NCBI GenBank assembly: GCA_030159075.1
Contig: BROG01000477.1
Span: forward strand, 124,001 to 188,000
From: Atrina japonica
Lineage: Eukaryota; Mollusca; Bivalvia; Pterioida; Pinnidae
Direction: 5' to 3'
Length of the DNA: 64,000 nt
This document shows positions 36,147-48,460 of this stretch, one piece after another (the first letter of the stretch is position 1; each line of letters begins with the position of its first letter). Both the position numbers and the translations under genes were made by a program. The notes beneath the pieces are model-generated. The model was not told the origin of the DNA, did no database searches, and worked only from the letters and a program-made list of their open reading frames with translations.

Positions 36147-37102
36147 GGTAAACGGAAAGAAAGTCACAGGAAAAATAGTCACAGGAAAAAAAGTCACAAA
36201 TTTGATAGGAAAAAAAGTCACAGGAAAAAAAGTCACAAGAAAAAAAGTCACAGGAAAAGAAGTCACAAGAAAAAATGTTTTTTAGAAAGTAAATTTGATT
36301 ACTGTATATTAGGTGTAAAATAATTGCATAATTTCAAAAAGTATGCTTTATTAATATTCAGCTTGGATGCTCTAAATAATTCATGAAAAGAAATCAAATT
36401 TCTGACAATATTAAGTGTATGGTTTCCAAACAAAGGGACATCAAGAAAATTCATATACCCATAATTAATCATATTGCTTCCTTTAACTTACAGCTGTAAA
36501 AATAATTACTGCTGATATACCTTTAATTGTTTCTTTAACACTAAATTTGTACATCAGAATTGTTCACTATAGGAAATGCTAAAACAAACTTCCATAGAAA
36601 TTTCTGTGAAATTGACAAAACTTGCAAGCTCAAAATATAACAAAAAATTTGAGGAAATGTATGGCTTTAATGAAGTTTTCTCATATAAGGGACAGCATTA
36701 ACAAATTTTATCATAACAGCCATGGAAATCTTGTCAAATAATGTGAGACTTTCCCCCCCCTAATACTTGGAAAATGTGCCCTTTTCTTTGACCTTCTTTC
36801 CTACAGTATTACTCAAAGACTTAGCAAATATGATTTTGTCCGACAAATACGACCATGACTTTACTACAAACAGCCTTTTCAAATTGTGACTTTTCTTTAG
36901 ATATGGTCAAATTCTTGTTTGTGATTTTATTTCTTGTGACTTTTATTCCTTTAGATATATTCTTATTCACCACTAATATCTCGTACATAGATTGTGACTT
37001 TTTTTCCTGTGACTTTTTTTCCTGTGACTTTATTTCCTGTGACTTTTTATCCGTGACTTTTTTTCCGTGACTTTTTTTCCTGTGACTTTTTTTCCTACAT
37101 TC
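36147..37102. mobile_element. 956-bp hAT-like non-autonomous element
   Basis: Flanked by TGTTTAAC at 36139-36146 and 37103-37110, an 8-bp duplication. Ends GGTAAACGGAAAGAAAGTCACAGG and the complement of GAATGTAGGAAAAAAAGTCACAGG are imperfect inverted repeats. Each end continues as an array of (AGTCACAGGAAAAAA)n: seven copies on the left to 36280 and, in complement, eight or more on the right from ~36990. Arrays like these are often transposase binding sites. The middle (36300-36880) is AT-rich and non-coding. Confidence 0.6.
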
Positions 37103-37234
37103 TGTTTAACAAGCTTATCTACGTAGCCTACTAAAGTACTTAATCAATACACACATGTCATGTTGTAAATCTAGTAGTTATGTTGTAGATTTTGTATTTA
37201 CACCTACTCGGTAAATTCAAAATTTACAATATAT

Positions 37235-37235
<1 letters not shown>

Positions 37236-37300
<65 letters not shown>
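37236..37300. repeat. (GA)n microsatellite
   Basis: Uninterrupted AG dinucleotides. Confidence 0.95.
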
Positions 37301-37302
<2 letters not shown>

Positions 37303-38984
37303 TCACGCGATGTCGTTGTGATGCCGACTTGACCTTGATAAGTAAGATATACATCATTCAGGTTTCAGGTTCCAGTCATTGACATTAAACGAATTCAAAT
37401 TTGTTGCTTACAAAAAAGATAGCCCAGCTTCCCGCATACAAATCACCGTCACTACAAATCATATGTGAAAATCCGCCGCTCTACCTCTCATTAAACAGTG
37501 GAGTGTACACGGTCACTTTACAACAGAGATTGTAAGATTAATGTGGCTATCGTATGAACCTCGCGTGAACATAGTTCTACACGTGTGTAATCTAATGGTA
37601 CGACTGTATCTGTCCAATGACTGATAAACACGCCCAGAAGCCGTGCCGTTAATCTTTCTGTGTAACTTGTGAACTAAACATGGAACTTTTATATTAGCAG
37701 CAAATATTTCAGTGGTATGTATCCATTTGTTTAGAAGAAACTTTCTATCTTTATTGTTCATTTTGTGTAAATTATAACATTTTAAAACATCTTCGGTGTA
37801 AGAGAGTAAGTAATATTGATAAGGCTTAAATATTCTCCATCATGTTTACACGGGAGCACGTGAACGCCGTATAATACGTAAGTATGCAAGTATATATTTG
37901 ACAGTAACACGATCTTTACCTTGTCTACACCGAGTGCTGTAAGTCTCTTGAAGATAAATATGGCTGTTATCTAAACTCTAGTTGAAAGGGAAGGATAAAC
38001 TCAGAACTTGATAATTATGCATATCACAGACCTAGGCCTGTACTTATAAACCACGTGTTGGAATAGACGTTACTGAAGAATGTAAGATTATGACTACATA
38101 TCGTGTCCGGAATAAAAGTCACACCCAGTTTATCAGCCTTACGCAATAACTGTAAACAAAACCGCGCATGTCTGTATCTAACATTTGTAAAAATATCATC
38201 TGCTACAAATACTACCAATTTGGATTGAATAGCTAAATTTTCATAAAATATAAATCTTCTCCCGACCCGAATTATATGCAAGTAGATCTAGTCCCATCAT
38301 TCAATGCAAATCTATTTATGTTTACAAAGATTGTCTGAGTAAAGAATAAGAGCGATTCCCGGAGAACGGTAGAGGATTATTTATATATACTTTAATATAA
38401 ACCATTATAGGTCATAGCAGATAATCCAAGTGGATGGGAAATTTGGGATATCAGTGGCATTCGGTACTTTATTTAGACATGGTGGATTGTGTTGGACTTG
38501 TCCATGATTAAATTACTCCTCGTGTACACAAAATACATTGTACTGTAAGATAATAATTTGCTGTACAAATGTAAACGGTTCCCACAAGGTCACTCTGAAC
38601 AGTCGTGAAGGAATGTTAGTGGTCACTCAGAATATATACAACACAAGGAATGACACTGATGGATGACCAGGCCTCTTTGTTATTATTTACTTATAATTTA
38701 TCTTGTAACATTGCTACAAGTTGTATATATCTGTAGGGTAATTTCAATTAACATGTTTGATATACACAACGAGCTATTATAGTAAACCCCTATGATCTCC
38801 CATTTACGCCCAGGGTCTCGATTTTGATAATTTACTATCAGAGGCATATATAACACACATGTTCTGTATGTCTCTGGTACAATATATCGTGCTTAAATAT
38901 GAAAATAAAATGTCCAGATAAATTACCGTGACCTCCGTATGTTGTTGTGTTTGCGAGTAATATGTTTAATAAACAGCTTTCAGT
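37301..38984. other. Stretch without a recognised gene
   Basis: Moderate GC. Two minus-strand open frames (37513-37761 and 38024-38281) of ~80 codons have ordinary composition but no recognisable family, and I do not call them. No repeats seen. Confidence 0.35.
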
Positions 38985-38993
38985 GTGGACCCA

Positions 38994-39081
38994 TGGCAAA
39001 ATTCTGCCCTGATTTTAAGTTACTTTTTTCCTGATTTTATAAAAAATGACAACTTAAAATCGGGGTAGAATTTCGGCCTAT
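38994..39081. mobile_element. 88-bp fold-back element with 9-bp target duplication
   Basis: GTGGACCCA flanks both sides (38985-38993 and 39082-39090). Arms: GGCAAAATTCTGCCCTGATTTTAAGTT and the complement of GGCCGAAATTCTACCCCGATTTTAAGTT. Related sequences: 24367-24432, ~49870-49910, ~50882-50938. Confidence 0.8.
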
Positions 39082-39330
39082 GTGGACCCAACTATATATT
39101 TTTCACACTCATATTATTCCCAAAAACAAAGCAACCGACGAATGTGTACTTTTTTGGAACATTTTATATTCATAATCGAACTATTTATAAAGTCAGGAAA
39201 GAGAAATATGCCAGTTTTCCTCTCTTATCCATGTCAAGTGAACCTTCGGTAAACTGAAAAGTTACACCGTTGGGTGATTTGCATTTTGATGGCTATTTTT
39301 CATGTAACCCAAAACTGAATATAAGATAAT

Positions 39331-41716
39331 AGAGGGCGAAGCCCTCATATATGTAGAGAAGCTCACATTTTTTATTCCTACTACATCCGGGGACCCGTAC
39401 TACTAATGGTAAAATTTTTGCTCACATCGGGAATTTGCGCGTGAGATAAACAAAATGTCGGAAATGCAAAGTCATTATTGAAAGCGCGTTGCAAACGAAG
39501 TAATAAACCACCGCACTAAGAAACGTTTTGTAGACTGAGACTAGGCCATAACGACTAGGGTTGTACATCGAACCCGATCACGAAGCTCCTTCATTATACT
39601 GGTAATGTTGAATGCACGAAATGATGGATATGCTGGGATACAGAAAAATACACAGCAAAACATGTTTGTGCATTTAATTCATGACTAATAAATACCACAT
39701 AGATTTTATTTTAGCTTTAGCACCAAGGAAACAGTCAGCCACTCAATATTTTATTTAAAACAATGAGTGAATGACCGGGACATTTAGTGATTTACGTGAT
39801 AAAAACACTGAATGTTAATCCCTTTGGTGATTCGGTCGTGTTGCCCCCGTCAGGGGGGGGGGGGGCAATACGACGTAATCCCCAAAGGGATTAACTGAAC
39901 ATGTAAAACTGTTGATGAATGCCTTCGCCCTCTCCATAGGTTTACCTATGAATTATTTATAGAGGGCGAAGCTCTCTTATATGTAGAGAACCTCACATTT
40001 TTATTCCTACTACATCCGGGGACCCGTACTACTAATCGTAAAAATTCTGCTCACATCGGGAAGTTGCGCGAGACACAAACAAAATGTCGGAATTGCAAAA
40101 TCATAACTTAAAAGCGCATTGCAGAGGAGGTACTAAAATACCGTACTAGCAAACGTTTTGCAGACTGAGACTAGGCCATAACGACTAGGGTTGTACATTG
40201 AACCCGATCACGAAGCGCATCCATTATTCGGATAATGTGAACTGCACGAAGTGATAGATACGCTGGGATAGAGTAAAATAGATAGCATAAAACATAATGT
40301 TGCATTTATTTCATGAGTAATAAATAACACATAAGATTCCATTTAAGTTTTAACACCAAGGAAACGGCCAGCCACTCAATATTTTATTCAGAACAATGAG
40401 TGAATGACCGGGACACTTACGTGATAAAAGCACTGAACATCAAACCCTTTGGGGATTCTGTCGTGTTGCCGCCGCCAAAAGGATTATCTAAACATGTAAA
40501 ACTGATGATGAATGCTTTCGCCCTCTCCATAGGTTTACCTATGTATTATTATTTATAGAGGGCGAAGCCCTCATATATGTAGAGAAGCTCACATTTTTAT
40601 TCCTACTACATCCGGGGACCCGTACTACTAATGGTAAAAATTTTGCTCACGTCGGGAATTTGCGCGTGACATAAACAAAATGTCGGAAATGCAAAGTCAT
40701 TACTTAAAAGCGCATTGCAAACGAAGTAATAAGCCACCACACTAAGAAACGTTTTGTAGACCACGACTAGGATTGTACATCGAACCCGATCACGAAGCGC
40801 CTCCATTATTCTGGTAATGTGAACTGCACGAAATGATGAATACGCTGGGGTACAGAAAAATATATAGCATAAAAACATGTTTGTGCATTTAATTCATGAC
40901 TAATAAATACCACATTTCATTTTAGTTTTAGCACCAAGGAAACAGTCAGCCACTCAATATTTTATTTAAAACAATGAGTGAATGACCGGGACATTTAGTG
41001 ATTTACGTGATAAAAACACTGAATGTTAATCCCCAAAGGGTATTAACTGAACATGTAAAACTGTTGATGAATGCCTTCGCCCTCTGCATAGGTTTACCTA
41101 TGTATTATTTATATTAGAGGGCGAAGCCCTCATATATGTAGAGAAGCTCACATTTTGTATTCCTACTACATCCGGGGACCCGTACTACTAATGGTAAAAA
41201 TTTTGCTCACATCGGGAAATTGCGCGTGACATAAACAAAATGTCGGAAATGCAAAGTCATTACTTAAAAGCGCATTGCAAACGAAGTAATAAACTACCAC
41301 ACTAAGAAACGTTTTGTAGACCGAGACTAGGTCATAACGACTAGGGTTGTACATCGAACCCGATCACGAAGCGCCTCCATTATTCTGGTAATGTGAACTG
41401 CACGAAATGGTGGATACGCTGGGATAGAGAAAAAATATATAGCATAAAAACATATTTGTGCATTTAATTCATGACTAATAAATACCACATAGATTCTATT
41501 TAAGTTTTAGCACCAAGGAAACAGTCAGCCACTCAATATTTTATTTAAAACAATGAATGAATGACCGGGACATTTACGTGATAAAAACACTGAATATTAA
41601 ACCCTTTGGTGATTTTGTCGTGTTGCCCCCGGCTCCGCAAAGAGATTAACTGAACATGTAAAACTGTTGATGAATGCCTTCGCCCTCTCCATAGGTTTAC
41701 CTATGTATTATTTATA
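39331..41716. repeat. Tandem array of ~560-630-bp units (four copies)
   Basis: Units begin AGAGGGCGAAGCCCTC at 39331, 39961, 40557 and 41116. Each ends TTCGCCCTCTCCATAGGTTTACCTATG plus TATTATTTAT. The start and end are inverted (AGAGGGCGAAG / CTTCGCCCTCT) and CATAGGT-TT-ACCTATG is a small perfect hairpin. So each unit looks like an inverted-repeat element now spread in tandem. Units differ by scattered substitutions and small indels. No coding frame is conserved between units. Confidence 0.9.
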
Positions 41717-41932
41717 TTAAATAAATATAAATAAAATCATTGGAGAGTGCTTAGAAAATGATAAATCATTTCAGGAAATTTTACATAACTGGCAAAGTAA
41801 CAATATTTTTAGGTTTCAGATGTAAATTTATTTGGGTTGTAGTAAAAACTATACTATGGCTCAAATGTCAAGAAGTTCATATCGGCTGTATTTTCGAATT
41901 AAATAAAAATACCTGTAGTCCCAACACTTAAT
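41717..41932. other. Spacer between array units 4 and 5
   Basis: About 215 bp of AT-rich sequence without repeats, breaking the otherwise head-to-tail array. Confidence 0.6.
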
Positions 41933-42416
41933 AGAGGGCGAAGCCCTCATATATGTAGAGAAGCTCACATTTTTTAATTCCTACTACATCCGGGGACCCG
42001 TACTACTAATGGAAAAAATTCTGCTCACATCGGGAATTTGCGCGTGACAGAAACAAAATGTCGGAATGCGAAGTCATTACTTTTAAGTGCATTACAAACA
42101 GAGTAATAAAACTACCGTACTAGCAAACGTTTTGCAGACCGAGACTAGGCCATAACGACCAGAGTTGTACATCGAACCCGATCACGAAGCGCCTCCATTA
42201 TTCTGGTAATGTGAACTACACGAAGTTATGGATATGCTGAGATAGAGAAAAATATACTGCATAAAACCATGTTTGTGCATTTAATTCATGACTAATAAAT
42301 ACCACATAGATTCTATTTAAGTTTTAGCACAGAAGAAACAGTCAGTCAATCAATATTTTATTTAAAACAATGAGTGAATAACCGGGACATTTACGTGATA
42401 AAAACACTGAATATTA
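41933..42416. repeat. Fifth array unit, left part
   Basis: Starts AGAGGGCGAAGCCCTC and follows the other units up to CACTGAATATTA, where the Mutator-like element begins. The unit resumes at 47967. Confidence 0.9.
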
Positions 42417-42863
42417 GGGAAGGTATAATGACCTGAGGGGTATAAAGGCCTGAGTTGACCTGGGGACGATTTTCTTCGTCTGGATACAATATTTAACGAT
42501 ACCGATGCCTGGGCGTAATTTTTACGTACTCAATGAAGGATTTAACGCGGAATTTTTCTGGTTTAATGCTTTGAATTTAATGAAAATCACAAAATAAACC
42601 GGAAATCGGCGCTCGCAATCGAAATGACCTGGGGTATTTTGAACGTAGATTTTCGGCTTAATTAAATGAAAATCGGTGGTATCAATGTACAGTTGTCTAG
42701 TTAGGACTTCGAAATATCATATTCTTATCTAAATTTTGTAGTATTATTCGCCACTCCACCGTTATAGTACTCATCTGATGAGCCGGTTAGGGGTATAATG
42801 ACCTGGGGAATCGGGCTCGGCCCAGTTTGTATAACTGATACGGTCTTACACCTAACCCGAATC

Positions 42864-43380
42864 AGATTAGCTGGTCGGTTTGTACAAAAGATAACAAGGT
42901 TTAACAACTAATGAAGTTGAAAATAAGTATTTTTACAAAAAAAAAAAAATAATAATAATAAATAAAAAAATAAAAAAAATAAAAAAAATAATAATAATTA
43001 AGTCGGTATCAGAAATTGTCTTACTTTTGCAATGAAAAAAAAACAGAACTGTATTTGTAATTTTAAAATTATGATATATATGGTAAATATGGCAACTTAA
43101 TAAAAGGCCATAATTGATTCCAGTTGTTTCTTGTTACCAGAATATAATGTTTTTAAAGGAAGATAAAGTGAATATTTAAAAAAAAAAATTCAGGTAAAAT
43201 TTGGTATTGACGAAAAGTTCATGAGAATATTCTATTAGATTTCAATTGAAATACTTGAAAATTAAAAGCCAAAATCCAAGAAATTTTTAATTAAAATTGA
43301 TACAGTTAAAAGATTCTGAATTTCTTTTTACTGTGGTTTTATGAATATTAATAATAATAATAGTATGGTTTATTCAATGT
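42864..43380. other. Inner, diverged extension of the inverted repeat
   Basis: From ~43200 to ~43340 the sequence still matches the complement of ~47020-47180 (for example AATTAAAATTGATAC on both), at much lower identity than the outer repeats. An (A)nT(A)nT run lies at 42937-43000. Confidence 0.6.
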
Positions 43381-43381
43381 A

Positions 43382-44822
43382 GGACATCCATCCGTCCATC
43401 TGTCCATCCATCCGTCTGTCCATCCATCCATCCATTAATCTGTCCGTCCATCTGTCCATTCATCTGTCTGTCCATCTATCTATCTGTCCATCTATCTGTC
43501 TGCCCATCTATCTGTCTGTCCATCAATCTATCTGTCCATCAATCTATCTGTCCATCAATCAATCAGTTAATCAATCTGTCAATCAATCAATCAATCAATC
43601 TGTCTCTCAACCAATCAGTCAATCAATAAATCTGTCTGTCAATCAATCAATCTGTCTGTCAATCAATCAATCAATCAATCAATCTGTCAATCAATCTGTC
43701 TGTCAATCAATCAATCAATCAATCTGTCTGTCTATCAATCAATCTGTCAATCAATCTGTCTATCAGTCAATCAATCTGTCTATCAGTCAATCAGTCTGTC
43801 TATCAGTCTATCAATCTGTCTATCAATCATTCAATCAATCTGTCAACCAATTAATAAATCTGTCTGTCAATCAATCAATCAATCTGTCTGTAAATCAATC
43901 AATCAATCTGTCTGTCAATCAATCAATCACTCAATCAATCTGTCTGTCAATCAATCAATCTGTCTGTCAATCAATCAATCAATCAATCAATCAATCTCTC
44001 TATCAGTCAATCAATCTGTCTATAAATCAATCAATCTGTCTATCAGTCAATCAATCTGTCTATCAATCTGTCTATCAATCAGTCAATCAATCAGTCAATC
44101 AATTTGTCAATCAATCCATAAATCTGTCTGTCAATCAATCAATCAATCTGTCTGTCAATCAATCAATCTGTCTGTCAATCAATCAATCAATCTGTCTGTC
44201 AATCAATCTGTCTGTCAATCAATCAATCTGTCTGTCCATCCATCCGTCTGTCCATCCATCTATCAATCTGTCCATCCATCAATCTGTCCATCCATCCATC
44301 CATCCATCAATCTGTCCATCCATCAATCTGTCCATCCATCTGTCCATCCAGCTGTCTGTCCATCTATCTATCTGTCCATCTATCTGTCTGTCCATCTATC
44401 TATCTGTCCATCAATCTATCTGTCCATCAATCAGTCAGTTAATCAATCTGTCAATCAACCAATCAATCTGTCTCTCAATCAATCAGTCACTCACTCAATC
44501 AATCTGTCTGTCAATCAATCTGTCTGTCAATCAATCAATCAATAAATCTATCTGTCAATCAATCAATCTGTCTGTCAATCAATCAATCAATCTGTCTATC
44601 ATTCAATCAATCTGTCAGTCAATCTGTCTATCAGTCAATCAATCTGTCTATCAGTCAATCAATCTGTCTATCTGTCTATTAATCATTCAATCAATCTGTC
44701 AACCAATCAATCAATCTGTCAATCAATCAGTCAATCAATCAATCTGTCTGTCAATCAATTAATCTGTCTGTCCATCCATCCATCCATCTGTCTGTCCATC
44801 CATCCGTCCGTCCATCCATGTG
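43382..44822. repeat. 1.4-kb CATC/TGTC/AATC tetranucleotide array
   Basis: Mixture of (CATC)n at both ends and (TCTG)2(TCAA)n blocks in between. The CATC-rich flanks at 43385-43520 and 44230-44400 resemble each other, which suggests segmental duplication within the array. Confidence 0.95.
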
Positions 44823-45139
44823 TGTCATGCTTACAACACTAGCCTTATTGTCTGACTCACAAGGGAAATGTATGACATTTCAGAAGCACATGTTAGGAGG
44901 TAAACAGTTTTCCAAACACAATACTTTCATACTGTCATCTAGTCTGGTCATGCACAATTTGTACACTATAAGACTGAAAATTCATAGTTGAACAATATCA
45001 ACGAATCACATGCCAAGTGGAAATTACAAAGTGGCTTCCCCAAATGGCTTGATTATTGCTAGGTACATACCAATGGCCTGAAAAGAAGGAACCCTGTATA
45101 GATATCTTGACAGCACGCATGACACAAAAATTTCTACTC
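44823..45139. other. Non-repetitive spacer between microsatellites
   Basis: About 300 bp of ordinary sequence inside the Mutator-like element; nothing recognised. Confidence 0.5.
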
Positions 45140-45965
45140 CATACTTTTTGTGTTACATACATCCATACATAATAAATACATCCACAATTACACAGATACA
45201 AATTAACACATACACACATGTACATACACATCTACATCCACACTTTTATCTATACATACACATTTATCCACACACTCACATTAAAAAATGTACACACATA
45301 CATAAAATCATCAACACATACCTCCATATATACATCCATATAAACACACATACACTTAGATCCACACATACACAAACATACATACATCTACACACAAATT
45401 AACACATACATACCTACACTCACAACTACATCCACAAATACTCACACATACATCCATCCACACACACACACAAATACATCAAATCCACACACCTACATCC
45501 ACTCATTCAACCATAAATAAACATACATCCAGAGAAAAATACACGAGAAATGTACATACAATCATACAATACACACATGCATCCATACAAAAACACTTAC
45601 ACTTAGATCTGCACATCCATATATACATACACTCATATATTAAAATCCACACATACAGCAATAATACATACATACACTCATCCACATACATACCCAGTCA
45701 CACAAATTCATTCACCCATACACTAATATATTAACATATCCACACATACATCAAACATACATACATCAAAATACACATACATCCATACAAACACACTTAC
45801 CCTTAGATCCACACATCCATACATACACACTCATATATTAACATCCACACATACATCTAAAATACATACATACACACATACATCCATCCATACACATACA
45901 TACTACCTAATTGTCCACATATCCATGTACACATACATACCAAAAAATATACATACACACATTTA
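45140..45965. repeat. ACAT/CACA-rich array
   Basis: Degenerate (ACAT)n with CCAC and TCCA variants, ~0.8 kb. Confidence 0.9.
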
Positions 45966-46316
45966 TGCATGTATGTATGTATGTAGTTATGTTCTAATGT
46001 ATGTATATATGCATGCATGTATGTATGTATGTATGTATTTACATGTATGTATGTATGTATGTATGTATGTATGTATGTATGTGTGTATGTGTGTATGTAT
46101 GTATGTATGTATAAACATGTATGTATATTTATGTATGTGTGGATGTATTAACCTATGTGTTTGTGTGGATGTATGTGTATATGAATGTGTGATTTATGTA
46201 TGTGTGTGAATGTATGGCTGTAGGTGTGGATGGATATCTGTGTGTGTGGAAGTGTATGTGACTATGTGTGGATTCAAGTGTGTATGTATGTTGGTAGGTA
46301 GGTATGTATGCATTTC
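45966..46316. repeat. (ATGT)n array, complementary to the preceding one
   Basis: GTATGTATGTAT runs interspersed with TGTGTGGATG. It is the complement of the ACAT array immediately to its left, so the two can fold into a long hairpin. Confidence 0.9.
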
Positions 46317-47509
46317 ATTATGTTGGTTTCTTGACAATCATATCATTCATAAAAAATTAAATGACGTTATAAATATTGATGATTTTCACTTAATTGATAC
46401 ATAGTATAATAAATTTTCAATTTGTTAAAGAAATTTTATTTTAATTAACATAGATTTTAAATTTTTTCCTTTTAAATTTTTATCTTAAGGGTATATTTCC
46501 TTTCTGCCACTGCAGTTATTTCACTTTCAGAAATACTTGAAAGACCCAGATTTATTTACTCATAATGTATTTAATTAGGAATTTTTTTTACTTTTGGTAA
46601 TACTAACAGCAAAAATTAATACTGACAGCTAGAATAAAAATTAGTAAAAAATTTAAGTGGTAATATGATGGAATTCACTTCTTTATTTTCTTATTACAGT
46701 ATAATACAGACAAAGGTCCCATGTAGCAAGCAAGAAATAAATTGTTTTCTGTTTCATGTTTAATATATGATATTTTGTTTGAAACATTTGATTCTATGAT
46801 AGTTTGTTGTGAAACATTGAAAAGAAAAGGTAATTCTTCGAAATTAAATTTTCCTCTTGTTACCTGAGCTTCTGACCTGTTAATGGCGTTTATTTCATGT
46901 TAACAGCTATAATTTACTTAAATATCAAAATCATTTAACTTTTTCAATAAAAATAAATTTGATTAATAAAGGTAAAGTTGTCCTGGATTTAAAAGAAACA
47001 TTTTTTATCTTGCTCTAATGCTAAAATTTTAAGATTAATTAAACTGCAGTAAAAAAAATGATTTTCAGTATCAATTTTAATTGAAAATTGTTAGGATTTT
47101 TGGTTTTAAATTTTCAACCATTTAAATTGTAATGTGATAGGATATTGCTTGAAGTTTTAGTTAAAATCAAATTTTACCAATAATTTTATTACTTATTCAC
47201 TTTGTTTCCTTTTAAAGTTGTCATTGTTACCATATACATGATTTTTAGTTACAGACAACAGTTCTGGAATCCTCAATGTTTGTTCAGTGTTATAAGATAT
47301 TAAAACAAATATTCCAAAAACCTTTATTTTTTTTTTATTTTTTTTTCTTGAAAATTTTAAACAATTTCTGATATTAACTCATCTGTAAATTAATTATTTT
47401 TGTCATTGTCTAAATCTATTTATTTTCGCCATTTTTTATTTTTATTTAGTATGGGTATATATTGTTAATTCTATGGTTTATTTCATTTTAATCCACATAA
47501 AAACCAGCA
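46317..47509. other. AT-rich interior of the Mutator-like element
   Basis: No coding frame. The part from ~47000 on is the diverged inner extension of the right inverted repeat. Confidence 0.5.
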
Positions 47510-47966
47510 GATTCGGGTTAGGTGTAAGACCGTGTCAGTTATACTAACTGGACCGAGCCCGATTCCCCAGGTCATTATACCCCTAACCGGCTCATCAGAT
47601 GAGTGCTATAACGGTGGAGTGGCGAATAATACTACAAAATTTAGATAAGAATATGATATTTCGAAGTCCTAACTAGACAACTGTACATTGATACCACCGA
47701 TTTTCATTTAATTAAGCCGAAAATCTACGTTCAAAATACCCCAGGTTTCATTTCGATTGCGAGCGCCGATTTCCGGTTTATTTTGTGATTTTCATTAAAT
47801 TCAAAGCATTAAACCACACAAATTCCGCGTTAAATCCTTCTTTGAGTACGTAAAAATTACGCCCAGGCATCGGTATCGTTAAATATTGTGTCTAGACGAA
47901 GAAAATCGTCCCAGGTCAACTCAGGTCTTTATACCCCTCAGGTCATTATACCTTCCCTGAATATTA

Positions 47967-48100
47967 ATCCCTTTGCCTTTGGTGATTCTGTTGTGTTGCC
48001 CCCGACAGGGTGCAACACGACTGAATCTCCAAAGGGATTATCTGTTGATGAATGCCTTCGCCCTCTCCATAGGTTTACCTATGTATTATTTATATATTCA
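47967..48100. repeat. Fifth array unit, right part
   Basis: ATCCCTTTGCCTTTGGTGATTC... to TTCGCCCTCTCCATAGGTTTACC, completing the unit that was split at 42416. Confidence 0.9.
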
Positions 48101-48460
48101 TTCAAAACGATCCTCCGGAAATTTTTATCGCTTGAAAGTTTGTCGGATTCGCATTTTTTCGTTCATAATACGCGGAAATACATACTCTATGGAAGATCAA
48201 CACTGGCAATATGGCCTCTGCAGCTACGTCATTTTAACACGGGAGCAGCTATTGTAAACTCTCATTAGGGGCAACCATGTATTTTACATTCGGAACTTAT
48301 TTTTCATATCGGAAGTCCTCTAGAGTTTTCCGCCTCGTGAAAACGACATAATTTGCTATTTCGAGCCGCGGTTTCGTATTCGTAAAAATCGAATCTGGAT
48401 TTCATATATATACATAAACAAAGTCCGGAAACGCAAATGCTTGCAAAACGAAATGTATAA
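48101..48460 (-). repeat. Diverged inverted duplicate (arm 1)
   Basis: Its reverse complement aligns with 52650-53285: GAAAACTCTAGAGGACTTCCGATAT (compare GAAAACTCTAAAGAACTCCCGATAT), then a 34-base identical block, then GCGATAAAAATTTCCGGAGGATCG (compare GCGATAAAACGTCCCGGAGGGTCG). CpG content is higher than in the surroundings. What the sequence is remains unknown. Confidence 0.6.

Larger units (their letters stand above)
42417..47957. mobile_element. 5.54-kb Mutator-like element with long terminal inverted repeats
   Basis: TGAATATTA flanks both sides (42408-42416 and 47958-47966), and the interrupted array unit continues on each side. Terminal inverted repeats of 447-448 bp (42417-42863 and 47510-47957) begin GGGAAGGTATAATGACCTGAG and are ~96% identical by eye. 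A 9-bp duplication plus long inverted repeats points to the Mutator (MULE) superfamily. The interior is AT-rich DNA and ~2.6 kb of microsatellite. No transposase frame is present, so the element is non-autonomous. Confidence 0.75.

Noticed and set aside
36096..36323. Ser-His-Arg-Lys-rich protein (repeated KKSHRKKSH)
   Set aside because: Translation of the AGTCACAGGAAAAAA array at the end of a mobile element, with the mirror-image array at the other end.
40606..41354. Open frames of 62-90 codons in the ~600-bp tandem units
   Set aside because: The frames are not conserved in all units, start at different places and contain no recognisable domain.
43382..44822. CRISPR-like or other functional spaced array
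   Set aside because: The repeats are 4-base microsatellites in mixed order without unique spacers, in a eukaryotic context.
45148..46404. Long Tyr/Thr/His-rich and Cys/Met/Val-rich open frames
   Set aside because: They are translations of ACAT and ATGT tetranucleotide arrays.
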